A program made the position numbers and the translations under genes. A stretch of 64,000 nt of DNA from Bacillus sp. FJAT-28004 (GTDB taxonomy: Bacteria; Bacillota; Bacilli; Paenibacillales; Paenibacillaceae), in assembly GCF_001280845.1 (NCBI RefSeq), contig NZ_LGHP01000001.1, positions 429,905 to 493,904 of the forward strand, given 5' to 3'. Below the pieces are notes generated by a model, which saw only the letters and a program-made list of their open reading frames with translations, did not search any database and was not told where the DNA came from. Of the stretch, positions 17,020-24,658 are shown in pieces; position 1 is the stretch's first letter, and each line of letters begins with the position of its first letter.

Positions 17020-17460
17020 ATGAACTCATCCATTCGTTTATCGATTCCTGCGAGAGCAGAGTTTATCGATATTGTAAGACTTACATTATTTGGCGTTGCA
17101 AATAAAGCAGGTTTCTCCTACGAGGAAATCGAAGATATGAAAGTTGCGGTAACCGAAGCTTGCACGAACGTCGTACTCCATGCATACAGCAATGCCCAGC
17201 CTGGCATAGTAGATATCAGCTTCGAGCTTGAGGAAGAAGGGCTTTCCATTCGTATCAAGGACGAGGGGACGAGTTTTAAATATGAGCCAACTGCTAGCAA
17301 AAACGATTCTTTACACGACAAAGAGCTAAGTGAAATAACCGCTGGCGGACTTGGGCTGTTTATGATGCATGCCTTGATGGATAAAGTTGAAGTGTTCTCT
17401 GAGAGAGGCACAGAGGTGATTTTGACCAAGCTATTTGGTAGGAAAGAGGAGATGGCATGA
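17020..17460 (+). CDS. rsbW: serine kinase/anti-sigma-B factor RsbW
   Basis: 146 residues, GHKL fold. The N-box E46-A-C-T-N50, the G1 box K-D81-E-G and G2 GGLGL (109-113) are all intact, close to B. subtilis RsbW. It binds and inhibits sigma-B and phosphorylates RsbV. The stop overlaps the sigB start by ATGA, giving stoichiometric synthesis. The expected rsbV is missing directly upstream; a DUF948 gene stands in its place, and rsbV sits 8.4 kb away next to the second rsbW paralogue. I regard this copy as the classical one. Confidence 0.93.
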   Translation: MNSSIRLSIPARAEFIDIVRLTLFGVANKAGFSYEEIEDMKVAVTEACTNVVLHAYSNAQPGIVDISFELEEEGLSIRIKDEGTSFKYEPTASKNDSLHDKELSEITAGGLGLFMMHALMDKVEVFSERGTEVILTKLFGRKEEMA

Positions 17461-18239
17461 ACGCAAATTCATCCTTCCTGGATCCAAAACATATGATTGA
17501 AAAAATAAAATTGTATCAGGAGTCGAATTGTAACGATGTCGCAACCGTATTGCTGCAGCATTTTGAGCCTATTGTGAAGATGGCAGCAGCGAAGATGTCG
17601 CGAAGCAGACCTGATCTCTATGAGGATTTGTACCAAGTAGGTCAGCTGTCTATGCTTCGTTTATTTAAACAGTATGACAGCTCGCGGGAAATTCCGTTTG
17701 AAGGCTACGCGATGAAAAGCATTATTGGACATTTAAAAAACTATTTGCGTGATAAGTCTTGGTATATCCAGGTACCAAGACGAATCAAAGAGAAGGGCTT
17801 GCTTATCCAGCAGGCTATCGATCACTTAACGGTAGAGCTAGGACACTCGCCCAAAATGGAAGAGATCGCAAGTCATCTTGGACTTTCAGTGGAAGAAACG
17901 ATAGAGATACTCTCTTGCCGAGAATCCTACCATTATGTATCGCTTGACACACCGTTATCGAGCGAAGGGGAAAGCGCAGCCACGATAGGCGATCTGATTG
18001 GCTCTGATAAAGACGATTATCTGAATGTAGATAATCGTCTGGATTTGGAGGAGGCGCTGGATCAATTGAAAGCAGAGGAGAAGAAGGTGCTTATCCTCGC
18101 TTATCATAATGGCAAATCCCAGCGTGATATAGCCGATCAGCTTGGCGTATCCCAGATGAGCGTTTCTCGTATTCAGAAACGGGCTATTGAGAAGCTGAAG
18201 GTGCTTTTAGCAGATCATGGCGCGGAGTTTGGAACGTAA
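17457..18239 (+). CDS. sigB: general stress sigma factor sigma-B
   Basis: 260 residues, a full group 3 sigma factor. Region 2 includes YEDLYQVGQLSMLRLFKQYD and IPFEGYAMKSIIGHLKNYLRD; region 3 follows with VPRRIKEKG and HSPKMEEIASHLGLS; region 4.2 is KSQRDIADQLGVSQMSVSRIQKRA. It directs RNA polymerase to GTTTAA/GGGTAT promoters for general stress genes. Four such promoters are seen within 14 kb. Translation is coupled to rsbW. A strong terminator follows 44 bases later. Confidence 0.93.
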   Translation: MNANSSFLDPKHMIEKIKLYQESNCNDVATVLLQHFEPIVKMAAAKMSRSRPDLYEDLYQVGQLSMLRLFKQYDSSREIPFEGYAMKSIIGHLKNYLRDKSWYIQVPRRIKEKGLLIQQAIDHLTVELGHSPKMEEIASHLGLSVEETIEILSCRESYHYVSLDTPLSSEGESAATIGDLIGSDKDDYLNVDNRLDLEEALDQLKAEEKKVLILAYHNGKSQRDIADQLGVSQMSVSRIQKRAIEKLKVLLADHGAEFGT

Positions 18240-18282
18240 AAGCATTTCTATTTCTTTTTTTAAATGATAACTCGAAATATTT

Positions 18283-18318
18283 AAAACCCCCTTTCCATCT
18301 CGATGGAAAGGGGGTTTT
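18283..18318. terminator. terminator after sigB
   Basis: AAAACCCCCTTTCCATC, short loop, GATGGAAAGGGGGTTTT, with T runs on both sides. It separates sigB from convergent minus-strand genes. Confidence 0.93.
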
Positions 18319-18336
18319 TATTCTAAGCTTCATTTG

Positions 18337-18477
18337 TTATTGAACGGGATCAGGTACCATGCCGTTCTCAATAACTTGTGCATTCGTTTCCATCTTCTCC
18401 ATATCCTCGCCAAGCTTAATCATATCTTCCTCTGTTGGTGCCATCGAATTTTCCGTTGATTTAAGTTCGGCTTTCAT
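18337..18477 (-). CDS. small acidic protein, 46 aa
   Basis: A 46-residue frame starts at ATG 18477, seven bases after AGGGAGG, and ends at TAA 18337. The sequence is rich in Met and Glu (EEDMIKLGEDMEKMET) and probably one helix followed by a short tail ending VPDPVQ. No family recognised. It starts four bases after the YtxH stop, so it is the second gene of the stress operon. The strong ribosome site and tight spacing make it a likely real gene. Confidence 0.65.
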   Translation of the reverse strand: MKAELKSTENSMAPTEEDMIKLGEDMEKMETNAQVIENGMVPDPVQ

Positions 18478-18481
18478 TGTT

Positions 18482-18838
18482 TTACCTCCCTGTTGTCGCA
18501 AGTCCATCCTTGACATCTTCCTTGGTGGAGGAAATGGAATCCATAATATGCTGGTTTGATTTTTTAGCGTGATCTACTAAATCACTAGCTTCATCTTTGA
18601 TATTGGTGGCTAGATCCTTCGTGTTTTGTCCGACTGTCGTAGCGAAATCTTTTGTATTATTTCCAACGGCAGTGGCCATTTCTTTTGTTTTTTCACTGAT
18701 CGTTTTGAACTTGTTGGAGAGATCCTCCCGCAGGTTTGCACCTGTTTTTGGTGCGAACAGCAGAGCTGAAATAGCACCGATAGCACCTCCTACAATTGCG
18801 CCAATCAAAACGCCGTTACTAGAGTTTTCTCGTGACAT
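18482..18838 (-). CDS. YtxH-domain stress protein
   Basis: 118 residues. An N-terminal glycine-rich membrane segment (VLIGAIVGGAIGAISALLFAPKTGANLREDL) is the YtxH signature. A long amphipathic helix follows, with repeated NTKDFATTVG/NTKDLATNI units like late-embryogenesis-type stress proteins. YtxH proteins belong to the sigma-B regulon in B. subtilis. A sigma-B-like promoter lies about 70 bases upstream. GGAGAG precedes the ATG at proper distance. Confidence 0.87.
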   Translation of the reverse strand: MSRENSSNGVLIGAIVGGAIGAISALLFAPKTGANLREDLSNKFKTISEKTKEMATAVGNNTKDFATTVGQNTKDLATNIKDEASDLVDHAKKSNQHIMDSISSTKEDVKDGLATTGR

Positions 18839-18907
18839 TTGTCATCTCTCCTCGATTTGTATTTGTCGATCAGGTTGACCAACGTTTTTTGAATTTCTTA
18901 GTTATAT

Positions 18908-18933
18908 ATAAACCTTAACTACCTTTTTGAAAC
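18908..18933 (-). promoter_or_regulatory. sigma-B-like promoter of the YtxH operon
   Basis: On the minus strand: GTTTCA, 13 bases, GGTTTAT. Identical boxes and spacing to the promoter at 7479. The -10 deviates from GGGTAT. Confidence 0.5.
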
Positions 18934-18951
18934 AAAATAATAAGGAAAGTA

Positions 18952-18981
18952 TTGACAATTTAAAGGGGACGATGCTACATT
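18952..18981 (+). promoter_or_regulatory. possible sigma-A promoter for the 19259 gene
   Basis: TTGACA, 18 bases, TACATT. The 418-base gap 18841-19258 holds this, the minus-strand YtxH promoter, and an AT-rich leader of about 270 bases in which I see no gene or clear structure. Confidence 0.4.
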
Positions 18982-19258
18982 TGTTTCGATTTCTCACTTT
19001 TCTGCTGGGAATTATTTGATATAAAAAGGTGGAGTAAATCGTTTGAATGGAATAATTTATACAATAAGATTCAGAAGGAGGACTTTTACATTTTATTAGA
19101 TCAATAAGTGGAAGAAGCTAGAGAAAAAATTCATAAAAATAATATATTTTTTCTCTTAAATTGGTTAATTATTGAGTTAATTATTCCGATAAAAAAATGC
19201 CAACCTTTTGCACCTATGTAGAAACTCACAAAAAATAGAGAGATAGAGGAGAGAAATC

Positions 19259-19840
19259 ATGTTTAAACGAGTGGAGAATGAGCTAGAGCTAGCTATGTTT
19301 AACGGCATTTGGACGACAGTCTGGATGGAAAAAGGTTTTGAACTTGAATTTTCTGAACACGCTCTTGAGAGATTCGTCATTGTGACAACGGAAGGACATT
19401 ATGTAGGGACGGCTGAAATTAAGGCTTATTGCTTAACTTCAAGCTCCATCAACGATGCAGGCCCGTTTCGAACGCATCCGAAAGTCATTGCAGCAGGCGG
19501 GGCTGTGGCTGAGATCGACAAAATTGCACTGCTCAGATCGTATAGAGGACGACACATTTCAGATGTGCTTTCGTCGGCTGTCTACATAGCAGAGAAGCTG
19601 CAAATGAAATATTTTGTCTCTTTGCTGGAACCCAAATTTTTGCGAGCGCTTCGTATTACTTATCAGGTACCGTTAGAGAAAGTAGGAGAGAAGGTGTTCT
19701 ATAAGGGTGATGATGTCGTACCTGTATTGTTCGATATGGAACAAATGTATCGCAACAAGAACAACTATGAATGGCTCGTCTATCCACACGAAGCGGTTTT
19801 AGCTACAAACGGAGCGGGAGGGACAGGACGTACCGTTTAA
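19259..19840 (+). CDS. GNAT/acyltransferase-fold protein
   Basis: 193 residues, soluble. The pattern MFNGIWTTVWMEKGFE near the N-terminus, then EIDKIALLRSYRGRHISDVL (residues 82-101) resembles the acyl-transfer core of GNAT-like N-acyl amino acid or autoinducer synthases (FeeM/LuxI-like), where an Arg-x-x-Gly-Arg loop binds the acyl carrier. It may modify a small molecule. Beyond the fold the assignment is weak. The neighbour 42 bases downstream is a membrane chemoreceptor, so a link between a made signal and its sensing is possible but unproved. GAGGAGAG precedes the ATG. Confidence 0.55.
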   Translation: MFKRVENELELAMFNGIWTTVWMEKGFELEFSEHALERFVIVTTEGHYVGTAEIKAYCLTSSSINDAGPFRTHPKVIAAGGAVAEIDKIALLRSYRGRHISDVLSSAVYIAEKLQMKYFVSLLEPKFLRALRITYQVPLEKVGEKVFYKGDDVVPVLFDMEQMYRNKNNYEWLVYPHEAVLATNGAGGTGRTV

Positions 19841-19882
19841 ACGTAAGAGAACATGAGTTAACTCAGAAAAGGCGGAAATGTC

Positions 19883-21364
19883 ATGAAAAGAGAATTGACA
19901 GAACTAGACAAACGAAATCGATTGTTAATAAAAATCCTGTGGAGCCTTCTTGCTCTCGGGATCGTTACAGATCTTGCTATTGGACTTGACGCGAAGATGA
20001 TTATTCTTCTTGCGGGAGTCGGTATATTTTTGTGCGGGGCAGCTACTTTCATGACATACCGTGGCATTTTTACGGAATCCATTAAGTTTGTCGTACCATT
20101 TATTTTGACAATTCTTGTATCTTTATTGATCGTATCTGATCCGAATCCTATAGTGAGCACGTACTTTTTAGTTTACGTGAATCTTGCAATTATTACGTTG
20201 TATGCAGATTATAGACCGATTATTGTTACTGGTATTTTGGGAGCGGCATTAAGCACTTATTTATTTCTTGATCCAGTGCTTCAACCTAAGTTATTTCCGA
20301 ATGAATCGCTCGTCTATTTGTTTTTGTATCTCATATTTGCAACAGTCGCGCTATCGTTCTCTGCGGGTTTCAGCGGCAGATTGCAGCGGCAGGTAACAGA
20401 CAAGCAGCGCGAAGCATTAGCTTCTAAGGATATGGCAGAGGCGCTGCTCGCTAAACTAAACTCTTCTATTATAGTATTAACGGAGTTCAGCAGCAGCCAG
20501 CAGTTGACGGTTCGTTCCACTGGAGAAATATCGAAAGAGGTAACGGCTACCTTCTCCGAAATGTCGGCTGCGATCGAGAAGCAGACAGGGACCATTATAA
20601 ACATTAGCGAATCATCACAGGTGATTGATACTTCGGTTAGACTGCTTCTAGACGGCACAGAGCAGCTGCAGCAATATTCTTCTGATAATGCGATGTTGAC
20701 CGTTCAAAATAGGGAGCAAATGTCTACCTTATCAACCGAGGTTGAGAGCGTTCGCTCCATTATTTCACATACGGTTGAGATGATGACGGAGCTTAATGAA
20801 CAGAATGATCGCGTAAGCTCCATAGTTAGCACAATAAGTGATATTGCGGAGCAGACGAACCTACTGGCGCTTAATGCGGCTATTGAAGCGGCTCGCGCAG
20901 GCGAGCATGGCAGAGGTTTTGCTGTCGTGTCAGGTGAGGTTCGCAAGCTTGCAGATAATGCAAGAGCGGCGACAAATGAAATCACTGAAATTTTAACGGG
21001 TATTCGCTCACAAATCAGTGCAGTTCACGAACAAGTGGAAACCGGACAAGCAGCTGTGAAAACGAGCAGGGATGTATCTCGTCAGGTGCAGCAGCTAATT
21101 GATCGTATTAACGAGAATACGGAGCTTGTCAAAAGGCATTCTGATGCGGTTGGCAACTCAGCCACTGAACTGCACCAGCGTTATGCGAGTATGTCGAGTG
21201 AAATGCTGAATATCGCTGCAACAACGCAGCAGAACATGGCTTCTGTTGAAGAGGTTCATGCCAGCATGGAAACGCAGGATATGAAGATTCATACGATGGT
21301 GGAAGAATATGCTCAGCTCGATCAATTGCTTTCAGAGCTTAAGCAAATGGCTGCTAAGCATTGA
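19883..21364 (+). CDS. membrane methyl-accepting chemotaxis-type protein
   Basis: 493 residues. About six membrane helices in residues 15-170 with short loops replace the usual extracellular sensor domain. The rest is a cytoplasmic MCP signalling helix pair with the hairpin tip [18 protein letters not shown] near residue 320-340 and [12 protein letters not shown] after it. No HAMP is obvious. Such proteins sense within the membrane or through the cytoplasm. No CheA or CheW gene is near. RBS AAAAGGCGG lies before the ATG. A terminator follows. Confidence 0.88.
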   Translation: MKRELTELDKRNRLLIKILWSLLALGIVTDLAIGLDAKMIILLAGVGIFLCGAATFMTYRGIFTESIKFVVPFILTILVSLLIVSDPNPIVSTYFLVYVNLAIITLYADYRPIIVTGILGAALSTYLFLDPVLQPKLFPNESLVYLFLYLIFATVALSFSAGFSGRLQRQVTDKQREALASKDMAEALLAKLNSSIIVLTEFSSSQQLTVRSTGEISKEVTATFSEMSAAIEKQTGTIINISESSQVIDTSVRLLLDGTEQLQQYSSDNAMLTVQNREQMSTLSTEVESVRSIISHTVEMMTELNEQNDRVSSIVSTISDIAEQTNLLALNAAIEAARAGEHGRGFAVVSGEVRKLADNARAATNEITEILTGIRSQISAVHEQVETGQAAVKTSRDVSRQVQQLIDRINENTELVKRHSDAVGNSATELHQRYASMSSEMLNIAATTQQNMASVEEVHASMETQDMKIHTMVEEYAQLDQLLSELKQMAAKH

Positions 21365-21420
21365 GTTGATTGGGTATGGCATTGATAACTTTATAGGTTA
21401 TAACGAAAGTGCCGATAGGA

Positions 21421-21458
21421 GGAGAGCAGCTTGCTTTGTAAGCTGGCTCTCTTTTTTT
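21421..21458 (+). terminator. terminator after the MCP gene
   Basis: GGAGAGCAGCTT, 7-nt loop, AAGCT-g-GCTCTC, then TTTTTTT. Confidence 0.85.
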
Positions 21459-21567
21459 GTGTAATAAATGATTTTTAATTGTTTATTACATAGGATCGCG
21501 GCCTCGTTACTATTATAATTACAGGTACAACAATGATGATGGTTATAACCGTTGAAGGGGACAACAT

Positions 21568-22623
21568 ATGAATGATTTTTTTCAATATGATACGGATGAG
21601 AACAGGCTGTCTTTGCTAGCTCGAGCGAGAAAGGTTGCGTTATTGGCACTGCAACAGTATGAATTGGAATGGGTTAATATTCAATATGTTCAGCTCTCCG
21701 ACACGATTACTTATAAATTAGAGACAAGTTACGCTGAAAGATATTTGCTTCGTATTCATTCGGATCGATTGAGCGAAGCGGAAATTCGATCAGAGCTTGC
21801 TTTGCTTCACGCATTAAATCAATCGGATGATCTGCATGTGCCCGAAGCGCTGGCAAGCTGTAATGGCTCTTATGTTTTGGAGATCGATACGGAAGAGGGA
21901 TACCGTAAACCCTATGTTACGCTGATGCGGTGGGTAGATGGCGAGCATGCAAGCGGGGAGTTTTCGGATAGTACGGTTCATCAAATGGGTGTAATGATGG
22001 GCAAACTTCACGAAGCAGCGGCGGGTTTTGTTCCGCCTTCTGATTTTGTCAGGCCGATATGGGAAGCAGGAAGCTTTAGTCGTCAAATGGCTAAGCTTGA
22101 ACAGCATTATGAATGTTTTTTATCGGAAGAGGCGTGGGAAACGTACCAAGCAGCGGCTGAGAAAATCGTGACGAAACTCACTGTCATGGAACGCAGTGGA
22201 GATAACTACGGACTTATTCATGGTGATCTGCATAGCGGCAACATTGTTTTTCATGAGGGCGCTCCTTATCCCATCGATTTTGGCAGATGCGGTTACGGAT
22301 ATTTTCTATACGACATGGCAGGTGCGCTATTAGAGCTTTATCCGAAGCATCGATGGATGTTTATTCAAGGCTACGAGAGTATAAGAAAGCTGGAAACGGA
22401 TTATGTTCACCATTTGGAAAGCTTTTTCATTATGTTCATGATTGAGAATTACTGCCATCATGCCTCTGATCCAAGAGAAACTGCCAGTTTAATTGAAGAA
22501 CAGCCGTATGCCCAGGCGTATATAAGAGATTATTTAAAAGATATTCGGTTTTTATTCCAAGTTATTGAACCTGTTGAAATCGATAGAGCAGCTATTGCAG
22601 GGGGGAAGGAAAATGGAAAGTGA
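21568..22623 (+). CDS. APH/SrkA-type phosphotransferase
   Basis: 351 residues with the bilobed kinase fold of aminoglycoside and homoserine/Ser-Thr (SrkA/YihE) kinases. The catalytic loop is LIHGDLHSGNIVFHE (near residue 217) and the metal-binding motif is PIDFGRCGYG. The N-lobe has YLLRIHSD with the ATP-binding Lys position replaced by Arg-Ile-His. The substrate is unknown; family members act on sugars, amino acids or proteins rather than only on antibiotics. Overlaps the next gene by 11 bases. GAAGGGGAC before the ATG. Confidence 0.82.
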   Translation: MNDFFQYDTDENRLSLLARARKVALLALQQYELEWVNIQYVQLSDTITYKLETSYAERYLLRIHSDRLSEAEIRSELALLHALNQSDDLHVPEALASCNGSYVLEIDTEEGYRKPYVTLMRWVDGEHASGEFSDSTVHQMGVMMGKLHEAAAGFVPPSDFVRPIWEAGSFSRQMAKLEQHYECFLSEEAWETYQAAAEKIVTKLTVMERSGDNYGLIHGDLHSGNIVFHEGAPYPIDFGRCGYGYFLYDMAGALLELYPKHRWMFIQGYESIRKLETDYVHHLESFFIMFMIENYCHHASDPRETASLIEEQPYAQAYIRDYLKDIRFLFQVIEPVEIDRAAIAGGKENGK

Positions 22624-22984
22624 AGCTTCTGAAGCTTCCCTCAAGGATCATTTGCTTGAATTGGAGCATGAGTTGTTAAAGCCGGAAATTCGCACCTCAA
22701 GGGAAGCATTGTCAAAGCTGCTTACAGACGATTTTTTTGAATTTGGAAGTTCAGGAGAAGTTTGGCGTATAAGCGATGGCATTGGCGAAGAGGGAATTGG
22801 CATTGTGGAAATGACGCTAGAACATTTTGAAATCCACTCTTTAGCAAGCGACACGGTATTAACGACGTACAGAATCTTCAATCAAGTAAAAAAGCAGCAT
22901 TCCTTGCGTAGTTCGATTTGGAAGTATAGAGATGGAAGATGGCAAATGTTCTTTCATCAAGGAACACCTACGAAATCTACATAG
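22613..22984 (+). CDS. DUF4440 (NTF2-like) protein
   Basis: 123 residues. LLTDDFFEFGSSGEVW in the first half and a C-terminal RSSIWKYRDGRWQMFFHQGTP are typical of the DUF4440/SnoaL-like family, a small cone-shaped fold used as an enzyme or binding domain. The ATG at 22613 follows GGGGAAGGA by about three bases and lies inside the end of the phosphotransferase gene, so the two are coupled. Function unknown. Confidence 0.8.
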   Translation: MESEASEASLKDHLLELEHELLKPEIRTSREALSKLLTDDFFEFGSSGEVWRISDGIGEEGIGIVEMTLEHFEIHSLASDTVLTTYRIFNQVKKQHSLRSSIWKYRDGRWQMFFHQGTPTKST

Positions 22985-22998
22985 ATTTCACACAAAGG

Positions 22999-23040
22999 AG
23001 CTTTCATATCCACTTATATAGTGGGGGGAAGGCTTTTTTG
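22999..23040 (+). terminator. probable terminator after the DUF4440 gene
   Basis: Nested stem: outer AGCTTTC/GAAGGCT and inner CCACT/AGTGG around TATAT, ending in TTTTTT. Imperfect in the middle. Confidence 0.6.
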
Positions 23041-23110
23041 GTTTTATTGTGAAACATTGTAAACTCCAAAGCCGTTTAATATATACCTAACATAAATAGG
23101 CGGTGTTCAT

Positions 23111-23530
23111 ATGGAGATCGTTAAACATTTTTTTCTTTGGATTTCTATGATTATTTTATTTGTTGCAGCGGCGGTCGTCTTGGAGTTATTCGAAGGGTAC
23201 AAAATCATGACAACCGAATATTATGGCCTCCGTAATATAAAGCTGATTTTCGTTTTTATGATGTTTTTTTATGCATTAGTTTTTTATCCGATTACATTGC
23301 TGCCCATATCTTTGACGATTCGCAAGGTTGTAATATCACCGATCATCCCGTTTTTCATTTATTCACTCCTTGGTGGAATTGGAGGATTATTTATGTTTCA
23401 ATTTTTATATAATGATAGTTTTGTCGTGGAATACGATTTGAAAATGAGTAGTTCTATTCTAATATTTGCGGTGGTTGGTTTCATTTATGCCCTCACAGAA
23501 AATGTGCTGAATCGTCGAATGAGTGAATAA
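23111..23530 (+). CDS. four-helix membrane protein of unknown function
   Basis: 139 residues with four membrane spans (near 7-27, 44-70, 78-100 and 112-130). No conserved motif is recognised. The gene begins at ATG 23111 with GGCGGTG upstream and its stop lies one base before the start of the NTPase gene, so the two are likely cotranscribed. Similar small proteins are annotated as hypothetical membrane proteins in bacilli. Confidence 0.6.
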   Translation: MEIVKHFFLWISMIILFVAAAVVLELFEGYKIMTTEYYGLRNIKLIFVFMMFFYALVFYPITLLPISLTIRKVVISPIIPFFIYSLLGGIGGLFMFQFLYNDSFVVEYDLKMSSSILIFAVVGFIYALTENVLNRRMSE

Positions 23531-23531
23531 T

Positions 23532-24059
23532 ATGGATACTAATTTTTTATTGACCGGGAAACCGCGAGTGGGCAAATCAACAGCGATCATTCAGCTTATT
23601 AACCGAATAGGTATAGAGCATTTTGGGGGAATTTATACAGAAGAAGTACGCAACGAGACGAATCGTATCGGATTTAACTGTGTCACTCTCCGTGGAGAAA
23701 GTAAACGAATTGCGAGTGTGGATAGTCAAAGCTCAGTTAGAATAGGGAGATATGGCGTTGATATAGAAGCTTTTGAGAATATTGCTCTAACAGCCATTAG
23801 ACAATCGTTGAATACGAAGAAGATAACGGTGATTGATGAAATTGGATTCCTGCAAATGTTATCGGTACCTTTTCAAAAAATGATTCAGGATATAGTTTCA
23901 AATTCGCAGCATATCCTTCTAGGGACGATTTGTGTGGATAGCCACCCCGTGATCAACAAGATTAAAGAACTGCCTGGCATCAAACTTTACGCTATGGATG
24001 TAGAAAACAGAGAATTAACGATAGAGGCATTAGCGAGTGATCTTTTTAGGTTATTGTAG
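23532..24059 (+). CDS. THEP1-type nucleoside triphosphatase
   Basis: 175 residues, P-loop NTPase of the NTPase_1/THEP1 family. Walker A is LTGKPRVGKST at residues 6-16, followed by GGIYTEEVR (a family signature) and Walker B ITVIDEIGFLQM near residue 97. These hydrolyse nucleoside triphosphates in vitro; the in vivo role is unknown. A GTG three codons upstream overlaps the previous stop and could be the start. The pairing with a four-helix membrane protein is unusual and may be functional. Confidence 0.8.
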   Translation: MDTNFLLTGKPRVGKSTAIIQLINRIGIEHFGGIYTEEVRNETNRIGFNCVTLRGESKRIASVDSQSSVRIGRYGVDIEAFENIALTAIRQSLNTKKITVIDEIGFLQMLSVPFQKMIQDIVSNSQHILLGTICVDSHPVINKIKELPGIKLYAMDVENRELTIEALASDLFRLL

Positions 24060-24109
24060 GTAGTCCCTTGCACGTTAAAGAAGCTTCCTATTCTACTTTC
24101 TTGTATATA

Positions 24110-24296
24110 CTAGCAGGAAAACCTCCTGTTAATTTCTCTGTTTATACGTCAAATGCTCAACTAACAGGAAAATCTCCCGTTAATTTCGCCAAATTAGCTC
24201 TATTTCAGAAATAAGAGGAGAATTAACGGGAGGATTTCCATGTAATTAGTTAAAGTAGACTCTTTTTGATGAATTAACAGGAGAAATTCCATTTAG
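24110..24296. repeat. four-unit palindromic repeat array, copy 1
   Basis: Four imperfect 23-bp palindromes start at 24110, 24161, 24223 and 24274. The consensus arms are TTAACAGGA and TCCTGTTAA around a 5-nt middle. Spacing between starts is 51, 62, 51, the same as in the copy at 48696. A degenerate fifth unit (GGGATTTCC...GGAAATCCC) follows at 24301-24330. The array fills the gap between the NTPase gene and the nitroreductase leader. No open reading frame of note. Confidence 0.8.
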
Positions 24297-24455
24297 TATA
24301 GGGATTTCCGTGTCAATTGAGGGAAATCCCATGTGAAAAATCCAATTAGCGTAGGGAGCTCAGTTACAAATGCTGAAGCAAGCTTGACCTTGCCAGCAGC
24401 GAAAGCACGGTGCCATTTTTTAAAAAAAGAGTCGTATAAATTAGTCAGATAAGTG

Positions 24456-24484
24456 TTGACGAATGGAAAACATCATGTTAAATT
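24456..24484 (+). promoter_or_regulatory. promoter of the nitroreductase operon
   Basis: TTGACG, 17 bases, TAAATT. The same boxes and spacing are found ahead of leader elements at 39235 and 47664. A TTGAATTAGTCGGAAAT box follows at 24497. Confidence 0.65.
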
Positions 24485-24496
24485 AAATTTATCCTA

Positions 24497-24640
24497 TTGA
24501 ATTAGTCGGAAATAAATATTGAAACTTGCAACATCATCCATGGCTATGGTTTCGCTGTATTTGATTGCAAGTCGCGCTCGCTAGAAAACTGGAGGCGCAT
24601 GCCAACCGAATGCCGAATCGGTTGTCGTGCGCCTTCTTTT
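24497..24640 (+). promoter_or_regulatory. leader element A with conditional-type terminator
   Basis: Order: box TTGAATTAGTCGGAAAT, a long stem ACTTGCAA/TTGCAAGT (24524-24572) found only in this copy, the short hairpin CTAG-AAAA-CTGG (24581-24592), then GGAGG and a terminator with GGCGCA/TGCGCC and CCAACCGA/TCGGTTG stems and a T-rich tail. The CTAG/CTGG pairing replaces CCGG/CCGG of the other copies while keeping four base pairs. It precedes a flavin reductase-type gene with no other promoter in between. Confidence 0.65.
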
Positions 24641-24658
24641 TATTCTAAGGAAGAGGAG

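Noticed and set aside
18983..19012. Sigma-B promoter upstream of the 19259 gene (GTTTCG...GGGAAT)
   Set aside because: The spacing is 18 bases, outside the 12-15 range, and the -35 differs at two bases.
24110..24296. CRISPR-like array (repeated 23-bp units with spacers)
   Set aside because: Units are imperfect palindromes that differ from each other, spacers alternate 28 and 39 bases and are related between the two loci, and no cas genes are present.
24497..24640. S-box or T-box riboswitch ahead of the nitroreductase gene
   Set aside because: None of the conserved S-box core or the T-box UGGN-ACCGCG antiterminator text is present; the shared features are different.
24599..24658. Nitroreductase translation start inside the terminator stem
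   Set aside because: The ATG there is buried in the terminator hairpin with no ribosome site; the start after AAGGAAGAGGAG fits better.
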